Assembly: GCF_002288925.2 (NCBI RefSeq)
Contig: NW_022098049.1
Span: 3,001,936-3,065,935, forward strand
From: Delphinapterus leucas
Taxonomy: Eukaryota > Chordata > Mammalia > Artiodactyla > Monodontidae
Direction of reading: 5' to 3'
Length of the DNA stretch: 64,000 nucleotides
Part shown: positions 35,350 through 47,345 of the stretch, one piece after another
Position numbering within the stretch: the first letter of the stretch is position 1
How the letters are laid out: the number at the start of each line of letters is the position of its first letter
Made by a program: the position numbers and the translations under genes
Notes under the pieces: generated by a model
Database searches by the model: none
What the model was told of the DNA's origin: nothing
What the model saw: only the letters and a program-made list of their open reading frames with translations

Positions 35350-36390
35350 GCAAAACACTATGCTGACGAGGATAATGATGATGACAAGAATGAGTGAAGG
35401 GACCAAAGGCCAAACCACAGCCAATCTGAAGGGCTGCAGGAGAGGAAGTTGGGGTGCATGGATCTTCCAGAAGTAGAATAATTTCTCACTACACGGAGCC
35501 TTTCTAATGTTTCACTGGTTCTTTTCTGGAGAACCTTCTACATGCATTCTACATGCGTTGGTCCAGACCACGGACAGCTTTTCAGCTGCCTTTTCTGCCA
35601 AGATGCTTGAGCTAGAAAACAATCCCATAGCCCAGGCAGCCCCAGTCAAAAAGACCTGAGAAGCATGAAGTCCAGAAATTAGCAATCTCAGCCACAGAGC
35701 AGGGGGTCATAGGAATCTAGCGTGATTCCATTCCATGAGGCAGTGTTTATTGGGAAGCACTCCTCCTGCCCTTGGAAAAGAGGTGATGAGATGTACCTGA
35801 TCACAGGATAGGGTGGTTAGAAATGACCAAAACTCAGTGAGAACAGATCAGAGTGCCCTGCAAATTCCGCCTGGGATATCTGGTTGCAGGTTTCTTCCTC
35901 TGGGCGTGGCCCCAGCCTCTGCTCCAGCAGACAGAAGAGAAAGGAAGCAGGGATGGCATCTACATGCTGATGGTCGCAGGGGCTGGTGCATGCCACCCTG
36001 GCACTAAGGTCCCCCGAGGCATCTCCCGGTCACTGTGGCTGACGAGCCGGCAGTTTGTTCCCAGCCCCTGGCCAGCCTGCACACCTGGAGTTGGAAGTGA
36101 GCCCATCACAGGATACTGCTCCACCCCTGGGGTCCCCCCCCATTCCCGTTCACCAGGTCAAAGTTTGCACAGAGAAAACTTTCCAGGGCCTCAAGAAGCT
36201 GTCAGCTGGTTCTCAAAAGAGAAACTGAGGCTATGTTTATCCTCTCTCCTGGCACCTCTGATGGCGTCTTCACGGTGCCTTCGGGCTACCTGAAGACCCG
36301 GAGTCCTCTTAAACTATCTAGAGCTGGTTCCATTAAATTATTTAAGTGAGTGCTCGAAGGATGAGGGTTGGCGATCAGGGAGAAACTGGA
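35350..36390. other. Unique intronic sequence
   Basis: No recognised repeat or gene. The frame at 35853-36293 has no known similarity. Confidence 0.45.
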
Positions 36391-36394
36391 GCCC

Positions 36395-36590
36395 AATCAC
36401 TGCATGAGCTAACACTTCTGGGCTCCACTGCATGCACTGGGCACTCGACACTTCCCCTTCTCCACAATCCCACAAGGCAGGCACCTCTACTTGATAAAGA
36501 AGGAGACTGAGGCTCACAGAGGTGGTCACTTCACCAAGGTCACAAGATGAGAATGTGTTGGAGCAAGGATTCAAACCGGGGCTGTCAGGT
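36395..36590 (-). mobile_element. MIR SINE, nearly full length
   Basis: 'aaggagactgaggctcacag', 'ccaaggtcacaagatgagaa' and 'gcaaggattcaaaccgggg' in reversed order. Confidence 0.82.
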
Positions 36591-37514
36591 CCCAAAACCC
36601 CATTCTCAACTCCTCCAAAACACAGAGCTGCAGCCAAGGAGAAGAGGTGACATGGGACCAGGAAGACAGGAAGGTGCCAGGAATAAGTTACAGAGAAGGC
36701 AGGATGGGATCAGAGCCCGAGCGGCACCATGGGTCCCCCAGGGACCGCCCAGCGGGTCAGGTAGGGAGTTGAGAGGCCTCGAGTGCCAGCCTGAGGTGTC
36801 TGAATTTCCACAGGTCACAGAGAGCCAGGGAAAGAAGACCAGGGAAGCCACATGAGCCGCACTTTAGGAAAAAAAAAAAATCGCCATTTCCTAGGGATAG
36901 AACTACCCGATGGATAGAACACTAGCTGTGGTGCAAGGTACAGGACAGGCCCCTAAAAGGAGCAGAGGCTAAAAGCTTGGCAGGGGAAGAGGGGTGCTTC
37001 CCATCACAGGCAGCAAGTCTGAGCTCCATCAACCTTGCCGCCCCTGGCCTTCTCACTCCTGGATCATGCTCCCAGTACACAGCTCCAATTACCTGTTCCA
37101 ATTAAACCACTGCCACAGGACACTAGATCCAATGACACAAACCAGCAGCAGGATGCTTACCCAGCCCCGGGCTGGCATTTATGCCCCTGAGTAGCAGGAA
37201 GGCTTCATCTCCAGCTCCCCACAGCTCGCCCGAGGAACCTGGGACCGTAGGTGAGCCCAGCGGGACCCCCACCTCCGTCCCCCACAGGCCCGCACAGCAG
37301 GGGCTCTGGAAAAGGGCTAGAAGACACCGCCGGCAGGACCTGGAGAAGACAGGGCTCGCTCACCTTCAAGTCCACTGTCCTGGGCAAGGAGGCTTTCGGG
37401 ATGCCAAAAGCAACGGCACCAATCCCAAAGGGGGTTCTTTCCCCACTGACAAGAGCAATTTACAGAACATCCAAGTTCCAAGTGTTTTGTTAGTTCACTA
37501 ATAGACTCCTGAAC

Positions 37515-37624
37515 CTGGGTGTCTACAGTGGGCCAGAAACTGTGAGAAGCACTGGATATAATTTCATTTAATCCTCACTCATGGCAACCCTCGGAGACAA
37601 GTGTTACGTTACCCGCCTCCTTCC
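37515..37624 (-). mobile_element. MIR SINE, one half (split by SINE)
   Basis: 'atttcatttaatcctcactc' and the following sequence match a MIR that resumes after the SINE at 37625-37888. Confidence 0.7.
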
Positions 37625-37888
37625 ATTTTATTATTTATTTATTTAATTTATTATTTATTTTTGGCTGCATCGGGTCTGAATTGCGGCACGTGGGATCTTC
37701 CGTTGAGGCACGCGGGCTTCTCTCTAGTTGTGGCGTGCGGGCTCCAGAGCACGTGGGCTCCCTAGCTGTGGCGTGCAGGCTTAGCTGCCCTGCAGCACGT
37801 GGGATCTTAGTCCCCGGACCAGGGATTGAACCAGCGTCCCCCGTATTGCAAGACAGATTCTTAACCAATGGAGCACCAGGGAAGTCCC
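37625..37888 (-). mobile_element. tRNA-derived SINE (long CHR-related type), reversed
   Basis: AT-rich tail, 'ttggctgcatcgggtctg', 'agttgtggcgtgcgggctcc' and head 'gcaccagggaagtccc'. Inserted into a MIR. Confidence 0.9.
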
Positions 37889-38010
37889 CACCTCCATATT
37901 AAAGATGGGGAAACTGCGGCTAAGAGAAAGTTGCTGTATGTGGGTCAACCCAGGATTCAAATCCAGATAGGGTCTAGCTCCAAAGTCTGTCCTTCAGGTC
38001 CCATTACACC
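37889..38010 (-). mobile_element. MIR SINE, other half
   Basis: 'aaagatggggaaactgcggc' and 'aacccaggattcaaatccag' continue the MIR from 37624. Confidence 0.7.
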
Positions 38011-38109
38011 ATGGCACGTTCTGGAAGGAACATGCATAGATTTCGTGTCATCCTAGACTATCTAAAGGAAAGTTTTATCCACCAAGAGGGCCCACGGGGC
38101 AAAAAGGGC

Positions 38110-38370
38110 AAATGACAGTTAACATACACGGAGAGCTCAGGAGCCAGGCCAAGGCTTAAGCTCTATACACACGTTAATTTATTTTAGTTCCTCTAGCAAA
38201 CTTGTGAGGAGGTACTATTATCATGCCCATTTTATAGATGAGGAAACTGAGACTCAGGGCAATTAGGTCACTTAAAGTGACAGAGCTTAAGAAATGCTCG
38301 AGCTGGGTACTGAGCTCTAAGGGTACCTGACTCTGACACCCAAGATCTGACCACTGAGCCACACTACAGC
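38110..38370 (-). mobile_element. MIR SINE, nearly full length
   Basis: 'cccattttatagatgaggaa' then 'ctgagactcagggcaattag', preceded by 'gaggtactattatcatg'. One of the best-preserved MIRs here. Confidence 0.85.
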
Positions 38371-38665
38371 TGGATTTTGTGTAAGCCCCTCCCCAAAACA
38401 GACCCCAAGTACAAGCGCCGACGTTCCCAGTTGCTGAGACAGACAAGCGCCTCCGATGTAAGTAGCCTCCTGTCCTGGTGGAGGTGGGGCAGGCATTGTT
38501 TCCATCCCAACCCACAGAGAGCCTGACTGAAGAGTGGGTCCTTTCTCCCAGAGAGCACAGCGCAAGGCCTCCCCAACACCCTGGAAGAACAAGAGGTCTC
38601 CCTAAGTGAATCATCCGGACAACTAAAATCCCCTCTGTGAGCATCATGAGTCTTCATCTTCATTT

Positions 38666-38876
38666 CTTTTTTTTCTTTTTTTTTGCGGCACGCGGGCCTC
38701 TCACTGTTGTGGCCTCTCCCGTTGCAGAGCACAGGCTCCGGACGCGCAGGTTCAGCAGCCATGGCTCACGGGCCCAGCCGTTCCGCAGCATGTGGGATCT
38801 TCCCGGACTGGGGCACGAACCCGTGTCCCCTGCATCAGCAGGCGGACTCTCAACCACTGCACCACCAGGAAAGCCC
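38666..38876 (-). mobile_element. CHR-type SINE (short form), reversed
   Basis: T-rich start, 'gcggcacgcgggcctctcac' and end 'ccaccaggaaagcccc'. Perfect 11-bp target duplication catcttcattt at 38655-38665 and 38877-38887. Confidence 0.96.
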
Positions 38877-39114
38877 CATCTTCATTTTAACTATGAGTTT
38901 TTTAAAAACACATTGCACATATTATACCATCTGTCAACACAGCCATCGAGAGCCAAGCAGGCCCGTTACACAGATGGGTGTCATTCACTCAGGGAAAAGG
39001 TGACTCGGGGATGGAGCAGGGGCAGAGCATGAGACCTGGAAGCTGAGGAAGGGGAAGGACTGGGAAGAAAAAGGACGAGAGAGGTCACTGAGAGTTTTCA
39101 TTATTTTGATTTTC

Positions 39115-39311
39115 TTTTTATTTATTTATTTTTGGCTGCGTTGGGTCTTCGTTGCTGCACGGGCTTTCTCTATTTTGAGAGCGCAGGCTCAGTAGTTGTG
39201 GCGCACAGACTTAGTTGCTCCACGGCATGTGGGATCCTCCCGGACCAGATCCCGAACCCGTGTCCCCTGCATTGGCAGGACTCTTAACCACTGCACCACC
39301 AGGGAAGCCCC
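39115..39311 (-). mobile_element. tRNA-derived SINE (CHR-related), reversed
   Basis: 'ggctgcgttgggtcttcgtt' and head 'ccaccagggaagccc'. 8-bp target duplication tgattttc at 39107-39114 and 39312-39319. Shorter than the long type, so probably internally deleted. Confidence 0.9.
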
Positions 39312-39524
39312 TGATTTTCAAAGGTGTCACATCTACGATCTGATTTCTCCCCACAATTCTAAGGAAGGAGGAGCAAGCAAGAACTGATGTCCTTGGTTTA
39401 CAAATACTGGAATTGAGAGTCAAAGAAATTCAGCCACATACCAGGTGGTACAGACACCGGCTATACAACAGGACCCACGGACCAGCAGCAAGACCTGGGA
39501 GCCCCAGCTCCAGACCTCCTACAT

Positions 39525-39592
39525 CACGGCCTGCATCCCAACAAGAACCCCAGTGGTTTGCAGGCACTTTCAAGTTTGAGATATGCTAGTCT
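39525..39592. mobile_element. MER5-like hAT fragment
   Basis: 'caagaaccccagtggtttgc' and 'tcaagtttgagatatgc' resemble one end of MER5. Short and uncertain. Confidence 0.4.
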
Positions 39593-39790
39593 AGTGCACA
39601 GGCTTTGAGGTCAGAAAAATCTGGGTTCCGGTTCCAGCAACACTACTCACTGGCCGTGTGACTTAGAGCAAGCTATGCAGCCCAACAGGCCTGAACACTC
39701 TCATCTGTAAAGCAGTACTTATTTACAAGGCAGTTGTAAGAAGTAAACAAAATAATGCATGTAAAGCACTTAGCACAAAATCATTACCCG
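39593..39790 (+). mobile_element. MIR SINE, nearly full length
   Basis: 'ctcactggccgtgtgactta', 'ctctcatctgtaaagcagta' and 'aataatgcatgtaaagcact' in MIR order. Confidence 0.85.
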
Positions 39791-40479
39791 CCCCCCAAAA
39801 TAGCAGTGAGCTCTGCTATTGCCAACATTTAAGGGTAGAACCCAAGTCACCACATCCCGCCTCTCATTACTTTCACCCTTCGGGAAACTTCTGGCCATGG
39901 CACTCCAGAACCTGCCTGGTAGTTTGCAGTGTTCTGCCACCCACCACTGTGTTCTTAAATACACAATTTAACACAGCATCATCACCGAGATAAAGCTGCC
40001 AACCACACTTGGAGCCAAAGACCCACTTGTGTAAGGAAGGGAAAACAGTGACTAATGGTGGCACTTAAACATCTCGTCAGCCAGCACCACAAGGCTTTGC
40101 CCTTGAGCCTAAAGCACCTCACACACCAGGCACTGAGGTCAAAGGCAAGGAAGCCGGGGGACGGGGCAGGCTGGCGCTTCTGGACTCTGATTCCAGGCGA
40201 GTTGCCACAGCTGGGGGCCCTGAGGACACGGTCACTACCTTGACCCAGGAATCTCTCCATTGACACAAAATGTCCTTTACTTCAGGGCCAGCAAACGCAA
40301 GACACACAACACGTGAGCCCTTGCAGACACCGAAGGCACGTATGAAGTAAAGGTTTTGTCTACACAACAGGGTCCCAACACCTCTGTGCAGGTCAGAGCC
40401 TGTCCCGGGCAGCTGGCCGTTACCCCGCTCACAGCCCTGCTTTTCCCCTGGGCCTCACCAGGCACTTGGCCTCGAGTCC

Positions 40480-40690
40480 TGGTCAACTCTTACCTGTCCC
40501 TCACTCATCTCAAGGCTCCCCAACTGTGTCCTAAGATGTCTCTGGCTCCATACCGTGCACTTCACTCCCAAAGGCTCCCGGGTCTACCGGCTTCTGTCTC
40601 TTCCCAGCTCAAACCATTTGCAGCACCACTCTCGTTTTTGTCAACCTCCTACAACAGATCCTGCCTCATCGGGCCCTACTGCTTACAGAA
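40480..40690 (+). mobile_element. L2 LINE relic
   Basis: 'caacctcctacaacagatcc' and 'ggccctactgcttacagaat' match the L2 3' ORF/UTR layout. Confidence 0.5.
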
Positions 40691-41250
40691 TAAGACCCAG
40701 GGTTCTCCAGAGTCAAAGGCAGCAAAGCTAAGGCTCCCATCACTGCCCGACCACCCACACCCAGCCTCCTGGCCTCGCCCCTGAGATAAACAGATCTGGA
40801 GTTGACAAGTGGTGATGGTTGTCCTGCAGGTTTGGTTTTAACAGAAGGTAAACAGAACAGGGAGGAAGAGGTAAGGAGCTGACTCTCCACACTGCCCTTT
40901 ATTAGCGCGCACACACCACAAACTAAAGTCAGCAAAAAATATGCTGGATCTTGTTACCAACTGGAAATTTCTCCAACCAAGGGGCTGTTGCTGTCTTAGG
41001 AGCCAACACTTTAATAAACCTACCGTTGGTCAGAAACTTTTGGGAACTCACATTTAAGAACAGCATTCAGAATCAGGTTTATAAGTAACTTAAGAAAACC
41101 CGTTTCTGCGACTGTTTCACGGTCATATGCACGTTCTGATCGTAAGCGGTACTGAGCAGCTTTGTCACCCAACCTGGTACCAGGACTTGGCTCCAACTCC
41201 TATTGGAAAAATTAGGTCTGATCTCAGTGGGGTACAAAGTTACCACGGTG

Positions 41251-41575
41251 GGGGCTTCCCTGGTGGCACAGTGGTTAGGAATCCACCTGCCAGTGCAGGG
41301 GGCACGGGTTCGAGCCCTGGTCTGGGAAGATCCCACATGCCGCGGAGCAACTAAGCCCGTGTGCCACAACTACTGAGCCTGCGCTCTAGAGCCCACGAGC
41401 CACAACTACTGAGCCCTATGCCTACAGCCCGTGCTCCGCAACAAGAGAAGCCACCGCAATGAGAAGCCCACGCACCGCCATGAGTAGCTCCCACTCGCTG
41501 CAACAAGAGAGAAGCCCGTGCACAGCAACAAAGACCCAACGCAGCCAAATATAAATAAATAAATTAATTTAAAAA
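41251..41575 (+). mobile_element. Long tRNA-derived SINE (CHR-related)
   Basis: Head 'gggcttccctggtggcacag', repeated 'cacaactactgagcc' units and an (ATAAA)n tail. 17-bp target duplication (one mismatch) at 41234-41250 and 41576-41592. Confidence 0.96.
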
Positions 41576-41592
41576 ACAAAGTTACCACAGTG

Positions 41593-42170
41593 AATGGTTT
41601 TAAAGTAATGTTTGTTGATTCCAATTCGATATTTGTGTAGAGTTCTGATGGTAGTTCTAGAAATGGTTCCCTGGAAGATCTGAGCAATGGCCACACTGAT
41701 GGAGCAAAGTGAAATTAGTTGCCGAGAGCAATTAATGCAATGACTGCTCTCACACTTCCAGGTGTGATCCCGATCCAAATTTAGGTATTAAAGTAGACAT
41801 TCATCAAAAGGACAAAATAGCCATGACCTTCTCCAGGTAGCTTCCTTTGAGGTCAGTAAGAAGGATACTGTATAGGCCAGTCCTCCTTCTAAATGAGATG
41901 TACAAAGTTCCAATGACCCCTATGTTTCTTTGTACTTTCCTTCATCATCCTTTCAAACCACATTGTATAAATATTTACAAATACGAAGAGATCTCCACCT
42001 GTCACCAAGGACACCCCCTTTACCAAAAGGGTTATGACAACTGGAAAATGTAAGTCACCAGCCTGATTTCTGTGATCAGCTAACTAGAGGCTTCACATTT
42101 TCCTTGATCTAAATCCCTTTTCTCCCCTGTTGCTAAAAACAACAACTGGCAGATGTACAGTCCGTGCCCT
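41593..42170. other. Unique intronic sequence
   Basis: No recognised repeat or gene. Confidence 0.45.
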
Positions 42171-42173
42171 TGG

Positions 42174-42335
42174 TATTCAGTTAGTGGTCCCTGGGTCAGG
42201 GGCCCCAGCATCCGGGAGCTCCACAGGAATGCAGCATCCCCGGCCTCACCCAGACTGGCTGCCTCAGAACCCGCATTTGACAAGACCCCCAAGTGATGCC
42301 TGTGCACAGCAGTGTTTGAAAAATGCTGCTCTATG
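42174..42335. mobile_element. MER5-like hAT-Charlie relic
   Basis: 'agtggtccctgggtcagggg' at one end and 'gtgtttgaaaaatgctgctc' at the other, with 'cccccaagtgatgcctgtgc' between. Confidence 0.65.
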
Positions 42336-42589
42336 TGACAATTCTAAAAGACAGCAAATGATTTTAAAGAGCCCTAATGAATGTTTTGTCTTTACAAAAT
42401 AATGAACCCTCAACGTTTTGTTTTTGCAAAACAACAAACTCGCCTCTGACTCCGTTTCCTCATTTACTAAAAGGGAACACGGCAGGTTCTCAACCCTGCA
42501 CAATCTCCCTGGATTTGTGTTAAGTTAATGCTGAATCAGCCTTGCTCAGAGCCTGGAACATAAAAGGGAGCTCAATTAAACGCCCACTT

Positions 42590-44090
42590 CTTAACCCTCC
42601 AATCGTCACTTCTCTCCTCTCCCTTTCTTCCTCTAAGCAAACCTCACTTTGGGGTTAAAAACGAGAAAGATTAAGGAACAGCACTTGAGAGAAGAGGAGG
42701 AAACAAACGCACAGAACAAGTCACAGGACACAGCTGCTCTATGTTGCCTCACAAGTCAGTAAAGTGAGAGTATGCTGGTTGTAGCTTCCCCTTCAGACAG
42801 CAGATCAACTCCAGTTAGCCCAGAAACATGGCTGCGGTCTCCAAAGTTTAAGAAGACTTGGATTTCTTTCCTAAAATGCTCATCTGTAAATTTACATGTA
42901 AACAGAGAAATGTGTAATGCCTGATACATCCCAGCCAAAGGCCCTAACACCACTGTTCCTATAAAGCCCCAGGTCCCTCTGGCCAGAGCGCAGGAAAATC
43001 CTTATCACTGTCACTTATTGTGGGTTATCTCCCATCTGCCACGCTAAGTTGCTTGAGGCTGGGGAGAGTGGCTTATTCATCTTTACACCCTCCAAAGCAC
43101 TGCCAGACCCAGGAGACAGTGGGTGCTCAATCACTGCTGTTGCGAGGATGTCCTGAAGCTGTTATTGTCTGTACTGCAATTGCCCTATTTCGAGGTGGAC
43201 TCCACTTACTTTATGCCCCCCCCATTTCTCTTTTGTTCGACTGCTATCATGCTTTCCATCTGGCTGCTAAACAAAATAATGAAGAAGTTTACTTTCTCAG
43301 TATTCTCACCTAGGCTAAATAAAATGTCCTGTACAATACACCAAGTATTGAACGAGTCTCTGAGGAAGGTCTTGAACACAAAGGTGAGAGGGTCTGTTTG
43401 CCAGGCTCCTCAGGCTATGACACAAAGTCCAAAGCAGCCTCAGACACAGGTTCCTGGGTTTATTTGCAGTTACTGGCAGATTTCTTTCTCTCTTTTTTTA
43501 TTAAACATGTTTTGAGACTCCAAATGCAAGGAAACTGTAACAAAGGTTATTATTAACTCAGGGAGCTTACCTCCAAAAAGTTTTCCAAAGGGCAGCCAAT
43601 GTGACACGATCATTGTGACAGCTATGACAAATTAAGCTTTATTTGCCCAACAGCCCTCCCTGTTCATTTAGCTGTGATCACTGAGGCCTCATGATCCTAG
43701 CTGAGGAAACGCACACCCAGCTGTCACTCAGAGCCTCAGAGCTCGCAGACTGAGTCTCCAAGTGTTCCTGTACAACGAACAGAAAGCACCCGAACACCAT
43801 CACCATTGGGAAGGGCGCCCTCGAGAGGGGGCTGCCTCACATCTCGGTATGTGGGGCTCCATCATGACCTTGTGTGATGGCCTCAGAGCCTCTTTAGAGG
43901 AACCAAAGGTCAGCATTTGCTGTGGGCAGGGAGCCAATGGCAACTGACTCTACCGACTGCATGATCTTTCAGGACTTGCTTACATCATTTAAAAATTCAA
44001 AGGTATAAAACCTGGAACTAAGATGAGACTTTCCTCTGGTGTCCATGGAAATGGCTAAGGAAGGAAGGATCTTTTAATCTTCTGCTGCAT
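42590..44090. other. Unique intronic sequence
   Basis: Mostly unrecognised. A weak L2-like end may lie at 43050-43130 (ggagacagtgggtgctcaat). Confidence 0.45.
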
Positions 44091-44094
44091 ATGC

Positions 44095-44220
44095 CCTGTA
44101 CCTTACATGGTCCCCCACTCTGATATCACAACAACCCAGAGAGTCAGACATTTACCCCAAAGACCAGGAAACTGCGGCCCTGCTAAGGCCCCAGAAGTAA
44201 GTACCAGGCTCCAGGACTGT
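44095..44220 (-). mobile_element. MIR-like SINE relic
   Basis: 'gaccaggaaactgcggccct' and flanks resemble a reversed MIR core. Confidence 0.45.
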
Positions 44221-44444
44221 CTACTCCAAAACAAGTACACTTGTTCATACTTTCCTAAAGGGCCATCCTGCTCCCTCAAAGAGGAGTTCAGATTAAGGTG
44301 GCTAGATTTTAAAATGAATTTATTAATCTAATCCCTCCCAAGTATATATTCTGTGAAAGAGTACAGGGAAACGGGGTAGGAACTAGAGAAGCAAACAGAA
44401 GCAAGAGAGGTTTCGGATGGTGACTATAAAGAATCACTCATGGG

Positions 44445-44782
44445 GGGCTTCCCTGGTGGCGCAGTGGTTAAGAATCCGCCTGCCAGTGCAGGGGACATGG
44501 GTTCAAGCCCTGGTCCGGGAAGATCCCACATGCCACGGAGCAACTAAGCCCATGCGCCACAACTACTGAGCCTGAGCTCTAGAGCCCACGAGCCACAACT
44601 ACTGAGCCCTCATGCCTAGAGCCTGTGCTCCACAACAAGAGAAGCCACCACAATGAGAAGCCTGCGCACCGCAACGAACAGTAGCCCCCGCTCGACACAA
44701 CTAGAGAAAGCCCGTGTGCAGCAACAAAGATCCAGTGCAGCTAAAAATAAAAATAAATAAATAAATTTATTTAAAATAAAAA
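44445..44782 (+). mobile_element. Long tRNA-derived SINE (CHR-related), first of a tandem pair
   Basis: Head 'ggcttccctggtggcgcag', repeated 'acaactactgagcc' units, tail of (AAATA)n. Flanked by aaagaatcactcatggg at 44428-44444 and 44783-44799. Confidence 0.96.
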
Positions 44783-44799
44783 AAAGAATCACTCATGGG

Positions 44800-45129
44800 A
44801 CGTCTCTGGTGGTGCAGTGATTAAGAATCCGCCTGCCAATGCAGAGGACACGGGTTTGAGCCCTGGTCCGGGAAGATCCCACATGCTGCGGAGCAACAAA
44901 GCCCGTGCGCCACAACTACTGAGCCTGTGCTCTAGAGCCCACGAGCCACAGCTACTGAAGCCGGTGTGCCTAGAGCCCATGCTCCGCAACAAGAGAAGCC
45001 ACCGCAGTGAGAAGCCCGCGCACTGCAACGAAGAGTAGCCCCCGCTCGCCGCCAACTAGAGAAAGCCCGCGCACAGCAACAAAGACCCAACGCAGCCAAA
45101 AGTAAATAAATTAATTAAAAAAAAAAAAA
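44800..45129 (+). mobile_element. Long tRNA-derived SINE (CHR-related), second of a tandem pair
   Basis: Head 'acgtctctggtggtgcagtg' is mutated from the usual 'acttccctggtgg'. It sits between the second target copy (44783-44799) and a third, diverged one, aaagcatcactcacgg at 45130-45145. Confidence 0.95.
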
Positions 45130-45599
45130 AAAGCATCACTCACGGCCAGTACCAAATGAGGGATGCATGGGGTGAGGCGCCTGAGTGGGCTGAGGCGGGG
45201 ATACAAGCCCAAGGAAGCCCTTCTCCCAAGGGGGAAGCAGAGTACAGGGTTCTGATGGATGGGCTGGTGCGGGGCTTGGTACTGGAGGGTGAGCACTAAA
45301 CACTTGCAGAAATGCAGGCAGAAGGGGGTGAGAGCATCTGCAAACCTTTGGCCTTGGCCCAGCTGCTGTTTCATGCTGGGGCCTGCAGGAAACAGGTGGT
45401 CATTTCCATTCACATCCTGGCAGGAGTGGAATTTCTGTGTCACATTTGGGCCTCAGATTCTTCACCCAAAGCAGTGTTCTCCTGATGAGCCTTTAAGTGA
45501 AGGGGTGATCTGCCTCTAAAAGCTAGAGGGCTGGGTTTCATAGCTACACTTGGGATGCATGCACTTGCTCATTCGTTCATTTCATACAAACTCCCACTG

Positions 45600-45730
45600 A
45601 GCCCAGGTGTGAAGGTTGCTATGGGAACACGAAACCAAATCAGTCTGAACTTGCCCTCAAAGAAAGTCTGCTCTCATAGAAGGCTCAGACACAAGTTAGA
45701 TAAATTCAGGAGGTGAAACAGGTTTGGGAC
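45600..45730. mobile_element. Ancient interspersed repeat, family not assigned
   Basis: 'aacttgccctcaaagaaagt' plus 'agacacaagttagataaatt' resembles the pattern at 27716-27870. Confidence 0.4.
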
Positions 45731-45768
45731 TTTATAAAGGAGATGTATTAATTTCAGTTGGGAGTTAG

Positions 45769-45815
45769 GACAGCACTTCCCAAGCTTTACTGTGTATAAT
45801 AAAAATCACCTGAGA
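45769..45815. mobile_element. MER5-like terminal fragment
   Basis: 'cagcacttcccaagctttac' followed by 'aaaaatcacctgagaa' is like the start of MER5. Confidence 0.5.
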
Positions 45816-47140
45816 AACCTCCCCTTCCTTCTCATGAAATTCCGTGATTCCTCTATCTTTTTAGGGCAGAAGACACTGACGTTATGGTATTATCCTTTAA
45901 GTCAGAGAATGTAGCCTTTGACAATAAATCTAATAAAGATGTTAATCATAATTTTTTTTAACCTTAGAGAGATCTAAGGAAATTTCAAATGTCATGACTA
46001 CAAAAGGTTTAAAGATTGAACACTGCTACCCAATGTTAAAGGTCTTTCCCTTTGATCAATGGAGAAGACATAGTTAAGAAAGTACACGGAAGTGTTTGTG
46101 ATCAAATCCACAACCAAACTGGCCCTTAGAATTCAGTAACGCTGCTGAATGGAGCTTCAAAGGAAGCCCCAATCATCCAAAAAATAAGCTTGGAAAGAGA
46201 AGAAACAGGAAAAGGGATCACACTCGGACATTCCATTTTCAAAGTTCCTTCCCCGGAGGAGATCCGTGCCCTCTAGAATACTGTCAGGAAACCGCAGGGT
46301 CCATGATGGGATAAGCAGACACCTGCGGTGCCCACAGCCTCAGAGCAGTTCTGGTCTCCCCGGTGCTCCAAGAGAACAGAAAGGGCCACAGAGCTAATTA
46401 CTACCATTCAAGCATGAAGCTGAAATATCCCCCAAATGCTTCCCTTATAATAACCTAGGAGTTTTTAGATTAATACCCATCATAGACATACTTCCTGCCA
46501 CTTTGGTCAGGACACAGGAGGGTGACAGGGACCCTGAGGCCACAAAAGAATGAGTAGCAAAGGACAGTGATGCATTTCTTAATCACTGGTGATTATTGCC
46601 TTAACGTTAAAAGCAAACAAGTGATAAATATCATGTCGGAAATACAGAAACAGCCCCCACAAGGTAAAGAATTTTAATTAACTGGGAAGGCCACTTTGAA
46701 TTCATCAAAAGGCTGAACTGGTGATACAAATGGATGTATTAACTAGACATTTTAACAACAAAAAAAGGACTACTATTTTTCAAATGCATACACAGTAATG
46801 AGCTAGGTTAAAAGGTGTTGGCAAGCAGAAGTCCGAGCAACCTGCTTTAATGAAGATGTAAAATTCTCACAACAAAACTCTGTAAACAAGCTTCTCTAAA
46901 GTGCCATAAAAGCAGATGCTATTAAACAGACGATCTTTCTGATAGTATTAACTTGCCTCACAGATTTCTTTTCTATGTAGTGTTAAGACCGTTACTGTCT
47001 AAATGTGCATAAACTTGGGAGCTGGGAAGCCTAATTGAACAAGATTTCTGCTAAACTACCTGCCCCCCAAAACTAATAATAATAGTGAATGAGATAAACA
47101 TTATAAAGACAGACTAATATAATAAGCCTATCACACTGAG
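45816..47140. other. Unique AT-rich intronic sequence
   Basis: About 1.3 kb with no recognised repeat or gene. Confidence 0.45.
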
Positions 47141-47144
47141 CTGA

Positions 47145-47345
47145 CATTTAATGAACACCTACTATGTGAAAGGCTCTTTCACATATACTGTTTACTAGCT
47201 GGACCCTTCTCAACTTCAGTGCTGAAGAAGAGCTGTTCATCCCATTTCACAGATGAGGAAACTGAGTGGCTTCCCTTAGTTCTTACAACTGATCATGCTG
47301 GGCTACGAACCCAGTTCTCTCGACTCCCAGGCAGCCCACTCCCTA
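47145..47345 (-). mobile_element. MIR SINE relic
   Basis: 'gaacacctactatgtgaaag', 'tcacagatgaggaaactgag' and 'gctacgaacccagttctctc' in reversed order. Confidence 0.82.
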
